Shown piece after piece: positions 18,228-25,848 of a DNA stretch of 64,000 bases; the stretch's first letter is position 1, and the number at the start of each line of letters is the position of its first letter. Where the stretch lies: positions 1 to 64,000 of the forward strand of contig CALKIZ010000030.1 of the NCBI GenBank assembly GCA_937995735.1. The letters are read 5' to 3'. Under the pieces are notes generated by a model that was given only the letters and a program-made list of their open reading frames with translations, had not been told where the DNA came from and searched no databases. This DNA comes from an uncultured Neomegalonema sp. (GTDB lineage Bacteria > Pseudomonadota > Alphaproteobacteria > Rhodobacterales > Rhodobacteraceae). The position numbers and the translations under genes are program-made.

Positions 18228-18776
18228 TCATTTCCGTCCCGAGCTGCCGTCAGATCCAAGGGCTGCGAGCAACTCGCCCTCTGACCCGGTACCGCCTACG
18301 GTGTCATCGTCTAGTAGTTCAACTAAACGAGCGCGGGCGCGGTTTACCCGGCTTTTCACAGTACCAACAGCACATCCGCAAACAGCTGCGGCCTCCTCGT
18401 AAGAAAATCCTGATGCACCCACAAGCGTTAGAGCTTCGCGCTGGTCTGGCGGGAGGGTGGCAAAAGCATCATTAAAATCCCGTAAGTCCATTATGCCTTG
18501 CTGGGTTGGCTTATCAGGAACCTGCGCCGCATATCGTCCATCAATATCTTCAACTTCACGGCGGTGTTTGCGAATTTCCGAGTAGAACGTGTTGCGAAGG
18601 ATTGTGAACAACCAAGCGCGCATGTTCGTCCCCTCCTTAAAGCTATCAAGGTTGCTCCACCCTTTCAGAATTGTTTCTTGGACAAGATCGTCAGCCCTTG
18701 TTTGATCGTGGACGAGGCTGCGGGCAAAAGCGCGCAAATTACTTGTCTGTGCAATCAGATCATCTTCGAGGCTCAT
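18228..18776 (-). CDS. ecfG: EcfG-type extracytoplasmic function sigma factor
   Basis: RNA polymerase sigma factor of the alphaproteobacterial general stress response. The 182 residues contain region 2 (SLVHDQTRADDLVQETILKG and NMRAWLFTILRNTFYSEIRK) and region 4 (LPPDQREALTLVGASGFSYE, then CGCAVGTVKSRVNRARARL). Its ATG overlaps the nepR stop (ATGA), which couples sigma and anti-sigma synthesis. It should recognise the GGAAC-N17-CGTT promoters found upstream of nepR and phyR, giving positive autoregulation. Confidence 0.95.
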   Translation of the reverse strand: MSLEDDLIAQTSNLRAFARSLVHDQTRADDLVQETILKGWSNLDSFKEGTNMRAWLFTILRNTFYSEIRKHRREVEDIDGRYAAQVPDKPTQQGIMDLRDFNDAFATLPPDQREALTLVGASGFSYEEAAAVCGCAVGTVKSRVNRARARLVELLDDDTVGGTGSEGELLAALGSDGSSGRK

Positions 18777-18952
18777 TTTTTAACGCCAAGACGGAGTTGC
18801 TCGAGTAATGAATTTAACTTATCGGGAAGCGGTTCGTTTGCCACGTCGTCGTACACTTGCTTCAGCGCATGTGATATGGGGTCTTTCGGAGATGTATTGT
18901 GAGGAGGGGTTTCATCCTCATCATAACCACTCGGTTCGGAATTAGTTGCCAT
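18773..18952 (-). CDS. nepR: NepR anti-sigma factor
   Basis: Small (59-residue) anti-sigma factor that holds EcfG until phosphorylated PhyR takes it away. The conserved core is present: ISHALKQVYDDVANEPLPDK followed by LNSLLEQLR, the two helices that bind the sigma factor. The start is ATG 18952, with GGAG six to eight bases upstream; the longer frame to 19018 would run through the promoter palindrome. It is first in the nepR-ecfG-kinase operon. Confidence 0.94.
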   Translation of the reverse strand: MATNSEPSGYDEDETPPHNTSPKDPISHALKQVYDDVANEPLPDKLNSLLEQLRLGVKK

Positions 18953-18983
18953 TCTCACTCCCAAATTGTTTTTACTCCGCAAT

Positions 18984-19009
18984 GGAACCAAACGTTCCTG
19001 CGTGACGTT
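18984..19009 (+). promoter_or_regulatory. EcfG-dependent promoter of phyR
   Basis: GGAAC (18984-18988) and CGTT (19006-19009) with a 17-base spacer, about 50 bases upstream of the phyR start. The match is exact and the element forms the mirror image of the nepR promoter, within a 14-bp inverted repeat (18982-18995 and 19005-19018). Confidence 0.85.
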
Positions 19010-19016
19010 TGGTTCC
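18991..19016 (-). promoter_or_regulatory. EcfG-dependent promoter of nepR-ecfG
   Basis: On the minus strand the -35 GGAAC (19016-19012) and -10 CGTT (18994-18991) are separated by 17 bases, the EcfG consensus. It overlaps the promoter for phyR on the opposite strand. Confidence 0.85.
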
Positions 19017-19059
19017 ATAACCTTACAAATAATTCAGTGATTGGGGATTTTTGAACACG

Positions 19060-19890
19060 ATGGACGAAAACGTTAAATCACCGGGCGACACGGCTGACAT
19101 TCACAATGCTGTTGCGACCCATCTTCCATTTCTCCGACGCTTTGCGCGGGCGTTGACAGGGTCACAGGAAAGCGGTGACTCGTATACAGTGGCAACGCTG
19201 GAAGCGATTATTGCAGACAATACAATATTCGATACAAACCTCTCAGCTAGGGTTGCGTTGTTCCGCTCATTTCATGCGGTTTGGTCCAGTTCCGGTTCTG
19301 CCGCAGATTTTTCATCAAAATCTACTGGTGGATTAGAAGACATCGCACAGCGCCGGATGGCAGTATTAACTCCGCCATCGCGTGAAGCGTTACTCCTGAG
19401 TTCTCTCGAAGATTTTTCGATAAACGAAATTGCAACGATCATGGATATTTCGACAGCAGAAGCGCAGATGTTGCAAGAGGCCGCTCTGTCGGAGATTGAG
19501 AAACAGACATCGGCGCGAATCTTAATTATCGAAGATGAACCGATTATCGCAATGGATATCGAGTCTATTGTTCTTGAATTGGGTCACACAAGTCTCGGAA
19601 TTGCAGACACACGTGAAATTGCCGTTAGGCTGGCAAAGGATGAGCGTCCTGATTTGATCCTGAGTGATATTCAATTGGCAGATGGTTCGTCAGGAGTTGA
19701 TGCGGCAAAAGAAATCCTGGACCAATACAGTGTGCCTATCATTTTCATCACAGCTTTTCCGGAGCGCTTATTAACCGGTGAACGTCCGGAGCCGACCTTT
19801 CTGATTACAAAACCATTTAAAAGGTCTGCGGTTCAAGTCGCGGTATCACAAGCATTGTTTTTTGGCACTGCATCGGCGATTCAACTATGA
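19060..19890 (+). CDS. phyR: PhyR, anti-anti-sigma response regulator
   Basis: Two-domain regulator. The N-terminal part (about 1-145) mimics an ECF sigma factor, with a region-4-like stretch SREALLLSSLEDFSINEIAT, and binds NepR once the C-terminal receiver domain is phosphorylated. The receiver domain (about 153-276) has IIEDEPIIAMDIES (acidic pocket), Asp203 in LILSDIQLADG (phosphorylation site), ITAF (Thr) and ITKPF (Lys). The start is ATG 19060; the TTG at 19051 would add three residues. The divergent position opposite nepR-ecfG is the standard layout. Confidence 0.95.
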   Translation: MDENVKSPGDTADIHNAVATHLPFLRRFARALTGSQESGDSYTVATLEAIIADNTIFDTNLSARVALFRSFHAVWSSSGSAADFSSKSTGGLEDIAQRRMAVLTPPSREALLLSSLEDFSINEIATIMDISTAEAQMLQEAALSEIEKQTSARILIIEDEPIIAMDIESIVLELGHTSLGIADTREIAVRLAKDERPDLILSDIQLADGSSGVDAAKEILDQYSVPIIFITAFPERLLTGERPEPTFLITKPFKRSAVQVAVSQALFFGTASAIQL

Positions 19891-20001
19891 TTTACCTAAC
19901 GGCGGTATTTTAAGAGTGGTTGCGCTGTGTTTCATGCAAAAGACGCGCAAAACAGTTCTCAAATATTCAAGATTATCTCAAAACATTTGAGGTAAATTGC
20001 T

Positions 20002-21642
20002 TTATTGAGACAGAGATTTCCCCGGTGCAATTGCACTGGATGACGTTACCACATGGATTAAAGCCGGGCGCCGCGCAGCACGAGACCGTTCGAAGGCGGC
20101 TGGAAATTCCCGGTCGTCTGTGACGATTTCACCATGAAATCCATATGCTTCAGCGAGAGGTGCAAAGCTCGGATTTTGTAACCAAGTCCCACTTACCCGT
20201 CCGGGATATTCTCGTTCCTGATGCATTCGGATTGTGCCGTACATGCCATTGTCTGAGACGATCACGATCACGTTCGCCCCTTCTTGGGCGGCTGTTCCCA
20301 TTTCTTGAATTGTCATTTGCAAACAGCCATCCCCGGCGAGGCAAATGACTTCACGGTCGGGATAACGCAGCTTGGCGGCGATTGCGGCAGGCAAACCATA
20401 TCCCATCGACCCGGATGTTGGGGCAACCTGGGTCCCGTAACGGTGAAACCGATAGAACCGATGGAGCCATCCCGCGTAATTTCCGGCACCGTTTGTCAGG
20501 ATTGCATCTTGCCGCAACACATCGCGTAAGTGCGTAATGACAGCACCCATGGTCGCATCTCCTGGCGCCTCGGGTGGTGTCTCGCTCCACGCAAGGTAGC
20601 TTTCATGGGCGTTTTCAGTTTCGTGCGTCCAACTGAGAATTTCAGGCGTGTCTATCTCCAGCGCACGGGATAAGAACCCGCCCGGAGTCGCGTTCATAGC
20701 CAGATTTGGAGCATAGATACGGCCTAATTCTTCTGCGCCGGGGTGGATATGAATAAGCATCTTGTCCGGATTCGGAATCTTAATCAGATCAAATCCTTGC
20801 GCCGGATTTTCCGAAAGGCGGCCTCCCAATAAAATCAGCAAATCGCTTTCTTCGATCCGCTGACGTAACTCAGGATTAATTCCCAGCCCGACATCGCCTG
20901 CATAGCAAAAATGGTTGTGGTCGAATAAATGTTGTCGCCGGAACGAGCATCCAATAGGCAGCATCCACTTTTCTGCCATGACCCGTAAAGCTCGAACGGT
21001 TTCTGGGTTCCAACGCGAGCCACCAACAATCACGAACGGTTTCGTTGATTGCGAGAGGAGCGTTTTAAACCATTCCATTTGCGCGGCGCTTGGTGATGGT
21101 TCTGAGACTTCTACTCGGCGCGCGGGTTTCACGTTGACCTGATCGCGCAACATATCTTCAGGAAGGACGAGTATCACGGGGCCGGGGCGACCACTCATGG
21201 CCACATGCCAAGCACGATTGATAATTTCTGGGATACGGGCGGGATCTTCAATCTGTTCGACCAGCTTGGCCATGCCGCCGAACATCAGACGATAATCGAC
21301 TTCCTGAAATGCATCGCGGCCTGTCCAACCTCGGGATATTTGTCCGACGAAAAGGATCATCGGCGTTGAATCTTGCTGAGCGACATGGACACCAGCGGAC
21401 GCATTGGTCGCGCCGGGACCACGGGTGACGAAGCATACGCCGGGGCGTCCGGTCAATTTCCCGTCTGCTTCTGCCATCATCGCTGCGCCGCCCTCTTGCC
21501 GGGCGACAACAGTTTGAACAGCAGAACCGTGCAGGCCATCGAGTACGGCTAAATAGCTTTCACCGGGGACGCAAAATACACGTTTGACCCCTTGTTCAAC
21601 GAGACACTCTACCAGCAGCTCGCCACCTGTTTGAGCCGTCAT
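20002..21642 (-). CDS. Thiamine diphosphate-dependent enzyme, acetolactate-synthase-like
   Basis: A 546-residue ThDP enzyme with the three usual domains. The N-terminal domain has the catalytic Glu in VVARQEGGAAMMAEADGKLT and the stretch VTRGPGATNA. The C-terminal domain has the metal/ThDP motif beginning GDGCLQMTIQEMGTA and ending VIVSDN. It resembles the large subunit of acetolactate synthase, but no small regulatory subunit is nearby, so a catabolic decarboxylase or carboligase is equally possible and the substrate is unknown. ATG 21642 overlaps the rhodanese gene stop. It is third in the order fghA-rhodanese-ThDP enzyme, all with four-base overlaps. Confidence 0.85.
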   Translation of the reverse strand: MTAQTGGELLVECLVEQGVKRVFCVPGESYLAVLDGLHGSAVQTVVARQEGGAAMMAEADGKLTGRPGVCFVTRGPGATNASAGVHVAQQDSTPMILFVGQISRGWTGRDAFQEVDYRLMFGGMAKLVEQIEDPARIPEIINRAWHVAMSGRPGPVILVLPEDMLRDQVNVKPARRVEVSEPSPSAAQMEWFKTLLSQSTKPFVIVGGSRWNPETVRALRVMAEKWMLPIGCSFRRQHLFDHNHFCYAGDVGLGINPELRQRIEESDLLILLGGRLSENPAQGFDLIKIPNPDKMLIHIHPGAEELGRIYAPNLAMNATPGGFLSRALEIDTPEILSWTHETENAHESYLAWSETPPEAPGDATMGAVITHLRDVLRQDAILTNGAGNYAGWLHRFYRFHRYGTQVAPTSGSMGYGLPAAIAAKLRYPDREVICLAGDGCLQMTIQEMGTAAQEGANVIVIVSDNGMYGTIRMHQEREYPGRVSGTWLQNPSFAPLAEAYGFHGEIVTDDREFPAAFERSRAARRPALIHVVTSSSAIAPGKSLSQ

Positions 21643-22058
21643 TCGACTCCCTCTACCGGCAAACCACCACGACGCCAGCCGGGATTGCTGGATGAGCCAT
21701 ACATCCCACCATCGACGCTATAGACGTTGGTGTAGCCTTGACTCTTCAGGTATTCGGCAACCCGAGCAGATCGTATTCCAGTCCGGCAGATCAATGCGAT
21801 TGGTGCAGTTTTGTCACCGTCCGACAATTCTGCAAATTTTGCATCAATCGCAGGGTCGCGCATGGCGATTAAGGCCGCTCCCTGTGCGACGCCGCTTTCT
21901 TTCCATTCATACGGCTCGCGAACATCGACCAGTGCAACTTCACCAGTATTTTTTTTCTCGTTCGCTTCGCTTGGAGAGAGGAGTTTGACACTATCTGCGG
22001 CGACCGGAAATGCGAATAGAGCGACAAAGCCTGCAAGAGTGAATCTCCGGGTGATCAT
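21639..22058 (-). CDS. Exported rhodanese-domain protein
   Basis: A 139-residue single-domain rhodanese. A signal peptide is likely (residues 1-21, ending PVAADS). The domain has VALVDVREPYEWKESGV and the active-site loop ICRTGIRSARVAEYL, with Cys as the sulfur carrier. Such proteins transfer sulfane sulfur or bind sulfur species; the periplasmic acceptor is unknown. It overlaps fghA upstream and the ThDP enzyme gene downstream by four bases each, so the three are surely co-translated. Confidence 0.87.
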   Translation of the reverse strand: MITRRFTLAGFVALFAFPVAADSVKLLSPSEANEKKNTGEVALVDVREPYEWKESGVAQGAALIAMRDPAIDAKFAELSDGDKTAPIALICRTGIRSARVAEYLKSQGYTNVYSVDGGMYGSSSNPGWRRGGLPVEGVE

Positions 22059-22891
22059 TTTAAATTCTCCGCATGAAAGGCAACATGGTCCGGCATGTAG
22101 GTCGAGACGAAGTAGTAACTATGGTCATAACCGGGCCGCATCGTGATCGTTGCTTTTTGGCCTTTGGCTTCGCAGGCATCAATTAAAGTTTGTGTTTTCA
22201 AGAGATCAAGAAAGTTATCCGCATCGCCTTGATCGACGAGAATTTCGCCCGGCCAACCGCGCGCCGTGACGAGTTCAGATGCATCAGTTTCTCCCCAATT
22301 TGCCTCATCACCCAGATATGCGCCAAGTTGTTTGCGCCCCCAGTCAGAGTCATGCGGGTTACAGATTGGCGAAAATGCGGAAAGTGATTTGAATTTGTCA
22401 GGGTTGGTCATCGCGAGAGTCAATGCACCATGTCCACCCATTGAATGGCCGCTGATACCGGAACGTGCCAAATCAATTTGTGCAAATTTACCGCCAATCA
22501 GATCCCGAAGCTCGGTGAGGATGTATGACCGCATTTTAAAATGAGGCACCCATGGTGCTTCGGTTGCATCGACATAAAAGCCTGCACCCTGACCCAGGTC
22601 ATAGGCGTCATCATTCGCAATATTTTCTCCGCGCGGAGACGTATCAGGAAAAATCACAGCAATGCCATGCTCGGCAGCGGCTCTTTGTGCGCCCGCCTTC
22701 TCCATCGCATTGGCGTGGGTGCATGTCAGGCCGGAAAGCCACCAGAGTGCCGGTACTTTTCCGGTATTGGCCTGCGGCGGCAGATAAATCGCGAACGTCA
22801 TTTCACAACCGCAAACAGTGCTGTCGTGCCTGTAAACTCCCTGTGTGCCTTCAAAGCAAACATTTTCCGAGACGATTTCCATAGCGCGCAT
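22055..22891 (-). CDS. fghA: S-formylglutathione hydrolase
   Basis: Esterase D-type hydrolase that splits S-formylglutathione to formate and glutathione, the last step of glutathione-dependent formaldehyde detoxification. The nucleophile motif is SGHSMGGHGALTLAM, with Asp in DQGDADNFL and His in GYDHSYYF; the early stretch WWLSGLTCTHANAMEKAG is diagnostic. Length (278) is normal. Start ATG 22891 (AGGA just before it) or ATG 22882. The glutathione-dependent formaldehyde dehydrogenase gene is not in the window. First gene of a three-gene overlapping operon. Confidence 0.95.
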   Translation of the reverse strand: MRAMEIVSENVCFEGTQGVYRHDSTVCGCEMTFAIYLPPQANTGKVPALWWLSGLTCTHANAMEKAGAQRAAAEHGIAVIFPDTSPRGENIANDDAYDLGQGAGFYVDATEAPWVPHFKMRSYILTELRDLIGGKFAQIDLARSGISGHSMGGHGALTLAMTNPDKFKSLSAFSPICNPHDSDWGRKQLGAYLGDEANWGETDASELVTARGWPGEILVDQGDADNFLDLLKTQTLIDACEAKGQKATITMRPGYDHSYYFVSTYMPDHVAFHAENLK

Positions 22892-22935
22892 GTTCCTGAT
22901 TCAATATTTGAAGCGATGTTGGAGCGGTAACAGCA

Positions 22936-23499
22936 TTAGGGCAAGGGGGCGATTGCGATGCAATCCTCTTCGGGCAGATCGGATATCATTTCTGTGACTG
23001 TCAGTCCAAAAACTGGATGCCGCCATGTAGGCTCGACGTCTGCGAGGGGTAATAGGACAAAAGCACGGCGGTGCATTTGGGGATGAGGAACAATCAAATT
23101 TTCGCGAGACGCCTCAGCAGACGCCGCTTCGAAATACCGCCATGTCGCAATATCGGGCGAGACCATCGAGCGGCAGGCGATAATATCCAGATCACAGGTT
23201 CTTGCTGCCCAACGATCTCCATTGCGATGTCGGCCAAGTATTGCTTCAACTTTGTGCATAGCGTCCAAAAGGCTTTTCGGCGACAGAACTGTGCTGACAC
23301 GAGCCGCGCCATTTATATAATCTGGTCCGGATCCTGCCGGCCATGCGGGTGATGTCATCCATCGTGATGTTTTTTCTACTGAAATCCCTCGCGCTTCGAG
23401 CAATGAAAGTGCAGCTTTCAACGTTTCACGGGGAGCGCCTTGTTCAGATGGTCGATTAGCACCAAGCGCTATCAGAGCAACCGTTTCTCGTTGCGTCAT
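22936..23499 (-). CDS. folK: 2-amino-4-hydroxy-6-hydroxymethyldihydropteridine pyrophosphokinase
   Basis: HPPK of folate biosynthesis; transfers pyrophosphate from ATP to the hydroxymethyl pterin. Seen motifs are LIALGANRPSEQG at the N-terminus, the signature RWAARTCDLDIIA, and VPHPQMHRRAFVLLPLADVEPTWRHP. The 187 residues fit the monofunctional enzyme. folP is not adjacent. It is upstream of and in line with fghA (45-base gap) and divergent from the NYN gene. Confidence 0.94.
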   Translation of the reverse strand: MTQRETVALIALGANRPSEQGAPRETLKAALSLLEARGISVEKTSRWMTSPAWPAGSGPDYINGAARVSTVLSPKSLLDAMHKVEAILGRHRNGDRWAARTCDLDIIACRSMVSPDIATWRYFEAASAEASRENLIVPHPQMHRRAFVLLPLADVEPTWRHPVFGLTVTEMISDLPEEDCIAIAPLP

Positions 23500-23592
23500 G
23501 GGTGCGGCACTCCAGCTGTTGATTATAAGTTCATCTGGGCTAGCGTCTCATACACTGATTACTAAGCAAATCGTATTTCAATCGGAGATTAT

Positions 23593-24168
23593 ATGTTTTA
23601 TCGCGACGACCGCCTTGCTCTTTTTATTGATGGGTCGAATCTTTACTCTGCTGCCAGAGCGTTAGGCTTTGATATAGATTACAAAAAACTACTCACAGAA
23701 TTTGCATCACGTGGAAAACTCGTGCGTGCTTTTTACTATACTGCCGTGATGGAAAATGAAGAATACTCGCCAATCCGGCCTCTGGTAGATTGGCTTGATT
23801 ACAACGGATATTCTTTGATTACAAAGCCGGCTAAAGAATACACTGATTCGGCTGGGCGGCGGAAAATCAAAGGCAATATGGACATCGAGTTGGCCGTCGA
23901 TGCAATGGAGATCGCGCCTTACATCGACCACCTCGTTATTTTCTCCGGGGATGGCGATTTTCGTTCTTTGGTGGAGGCGCTTCAGCGTAAAGGAAAGCGT
24001 GTCAGTGTTGTCTCCACAATCCGCTCTCAGCCGCCAATGATTGCGGATGAGCTGCGCCGTCAAGTCGATAACTTTATTGAAATGAATGACTTGAGCGAAG
24101 TTATTGGTAGGGCGCAACGCCCTCGAGCTGAAGGCGAGCTTGATGGTGAACACGATCTGGTTGATTGA
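23593..24168 (+). CDS. NYN-domain (LabA/DUF88) protein
   Basis: A 191-residue protein with a PIN-like NYN fold. The acidic residues expected for metal binding are visible in LALFIDGSNLY, in KGNMDIELAVDAM and in VIFSGDGDFRSLVEAL. Family members are predicted or shown to be ribonucleases; the substrate is not known here. ATG 23593 follows GGAG. Its stop overlaps the start of the uracil-DNA glycosylase gene, suggesting co-translation. Confidence 0.9.
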   Translation: MFYRDDRLALFIDGSNLYSAARALGFDIDYKKLLTEFASRGKLVRAFYYTAVMENEEYSPIRPLVDWLDYNGYSLITKPAKEYTDSAGRRKIKGNMDIELAVDAMEIAPYIDHLVIFSGDGDFRSLVEALQRKGKRVSVVSTIRSQPPMIADELRRQVDNFIEMNDLSEVIGRAQRPRAEGELDGEHDLVD

Positions 24169-24800
24169 TCGTGCTGCCTTGTAGTGGCGGGAAGATTCCA
24201 TCTCGGATCGAACCGCCATCTACGTGCCGAAAATGTGCGCGCCTTGTTGCCTTTAGACATGAAAATAAAAGGAAATATCCAGAGTTTCACAATGCGCCTG
24301 TCATGACGTGGGGTGCATCTGATGCGCCTCTCTTGATTGTAGGCCTTGCGCCGGGATTAAAGGGTGCGAACCGGACCGGGCGTCCATTCACAGGAGATGC
24401 CTCAGGCGATTTGTTGTTTGAATCGCTCTTTCGGCTTGGACTGGCGAGTAAGGAAGATGATGAAACCATCCTTCTAGGCTGTGCAATTACGAATGCCATA
24501 GCTTGTGTTCCGCCACAAAACAGACCAATCGGCGAAGAAGTGGCAAATTGTCGAGGATATTTAGCGGCAAAGCTAACTTTTCCACGAACGGTGCTTGTTT
24601 TGGGTAAGGTGGCGCATGATTCCGTGCTGAAAGCAATGGGTGTGAGACTCACCGGATATCGGTTCTCTCACGGAGCGGTTACTCAAATCGCCGGTAAAAA
24701 ATTTGTGTCGAGTTTTCATCCCTCCCGTTACAATGTCGCGACAAAACGTATCAATACTGAGATGATGGATGCAATCATCCGTGAATGTTTGAAGCCGTGA
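24165..24800 (+). CDS. Uracil-DNA glycosylase, family 5 (UDGb) type
   Basis: Base-excision repair enzyme that removes uracil and, in family 5, often hypoxanthine or xanthine. Motif 1 GLAPGLKGANRTGRPFTGD has Ala where families 1 and 4 have a polar catalytic residue, typical of family 5; motif 2 is FHPSRYN. Cys residues in STCRKCARLVAFR and in AIACVPPQNRP with later CRGYL could bind the Fe-S cluster of families 4 and 5. The start is uncertain: TTG 24165 overlaps the upstream stop (TTGA), GTG 24171 is the alternative; neither has a strong ribosome binding site. Confidence 0.88.
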   Translation: MIVLPCSGGKIPSRIEPPSTCRKCARLVAFRHENKRKYPEFHNAPVMTWGASDAPLLIVGLAPGLKGANRTGRPFTGDASGDLLFESLFRLGLASKEDDETILLGCAITNAIACVPPQNRPIGEEVANCRGYLAAKLTFPRTVLVLGKVAHDSVLKAMGVRLTGYRFSHGAVTQIAGKKFVSSFHPSRYNVATKRINTEMMDAIIRECLKP

Positions 24801-24829
24801 TATGAAACGGGAATTGAGCGGCGTAAATA

Positions 24830-25522
24830 TTATGGTTCACTGATTTCGCGAAACTTTTGATGTTGATTGATATGATAATATCCATCAACACGCGAAATAA
24901 CCCCTGCACGTTTCCATTGGTTTAGCACCCGGCTCACGTTTTCACGGCTTGCACCAATCATCGCACCGAGTTCGGATTGCGTAAGTTTGTATTCAATGCG
25001 AACGGCCCCCGTGACCATCTCCCGGCCAAATCCATCGGCGAGACGCAGCATCGCTTGGGCCAGTTGGCCCGGTAATGCTAGAAAATCGCGGGCTGCTAAC
25101 GATTCATTTGTCGCGCGCAATCGTCCAGCCATAACTTTGAGCATGTGCCGGTAGATCATGGGATGTTTATCCGCATAATCGAAGAAGGCTTCCCGCGAAC
25201 AGAAAATTACCCGGGTCGGCTTCAAGGCCGTGATTGTAGCGGAACGGGGGAATTCGTCGAAGATAGCCATTTCGCCGATAATTTCACCATCACTGAAGAG
25301 AGCGATCAATTGCTCCATTCCATCCAGTGAAAGGCGCGTCGCTTTCAAGGCTCCTACTTCAACTGCATAAAATCCGTTTGCTTCATCCCCCTCGTTAAAA
25401 AGGATATCGTTTGGATCAAGCACAAGAAATTGAGCACGTTCGCCAATGGCTTCCGATACGCCTATCGGTACACCCGCAAACATGCGCGTTCTAGCAAAGA
25501 CTTCCGCAGCATTTGATTGCAA
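24830..25522 (-). CDS. Crp/Fnr-family transcriptional regulator, CRP-type
   Basis: A 230-residue regulator with an N-terminal cyclic nucleotide-binding domain (about 15-125, GEIIGEMAIFDEFPRSATI), a long dimer helix, and a C-terminal helix-turn-helix. The recognition helix ASRENVSRVL keeps the Arg-Glu-x-x-x-Arg pattern of CRP, which reads TGTGA. There is no N-terminal Cys cluster, so it is not an oxygen-sensing Fnr. The TTG at 25522 is preceded by GGAGG eight bases away and is the best start. A perfect CRP palindrome lies 61-76 bases upstream, which suggests autoregulation. The ligand (cAMP or other) is not provable by eye. Confidence 0.9.
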   Translation of the reverse strand: MQSNAAEVFARTRMFAGVPIGVSEAIGERAQFLVLDPNDILFNEGDEANGFYAVEVGALKATRLSLDGMEQLIALFSDGEIIGEMAIFDEFPRSATITALKPTRVIFCSREAFFDYADKHPMIYRHMLKVMAGRLRATNESLAARDFLALPGQLAQAMLRLADGFGREMVTGAVRIEYKLTQSELGAMIGASRENVSRVLNQWKRAGVISRVDGYYHINQHQKFREISEP

Positions 25523-25848
25523 AGTATAAACCTCCGCGCGAATCGTTGGAGTATCCTACCTTAAAAGCTGAATAGGAAGGAATGTGATTTTGATCACAGT
25601 CACTTTCTTACTGATATGACAGTACTTTAGCCGGTAGATTTGCTGGGACGCTGGGGAGCGAGGGGCCTGGTGGATCTGCTGCTTAAGTAATGTGTAATGT
25701 ATTGGCGCAGTATGCGACCAACTTAATCTCATTCACATGAGAGTAGTGTGGAGTGTATTGTATTTTGTTAAATAGGGTGCGTCTAAATGTCTAAATTTAG
25801 TGTATCTTATTTATAAAATTTCTTGCACTTCACACTGATTCTCAAAGG
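25523..25848. other. Intergenic region upstream of crp-like gene and downstream of Sel1 gene
   Basis: The 326 bases contain the CRP palindrome at 25583-25598. The rest has no open frame with a ribosome binding site. The part nearest the Sel1 gene (25750-25848) is AT-rich and may hold the 3' end of that transcript; no clear terminator hairpin is seen. Confidence 0.5.
25583..25598. promoter_or_regulatory. Perfect CRP-type operator upstream of the crp-like gene
   Basis: TGTGA-TTTTGA-TCACA matches the CRP consensus TGTGA-N6-TCACA without mismatch. A second, overlapping Fnr-like reading (TTGAT-N4-GTCAC, 25590-25603) has one mismatch. Confidence 0.7.
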
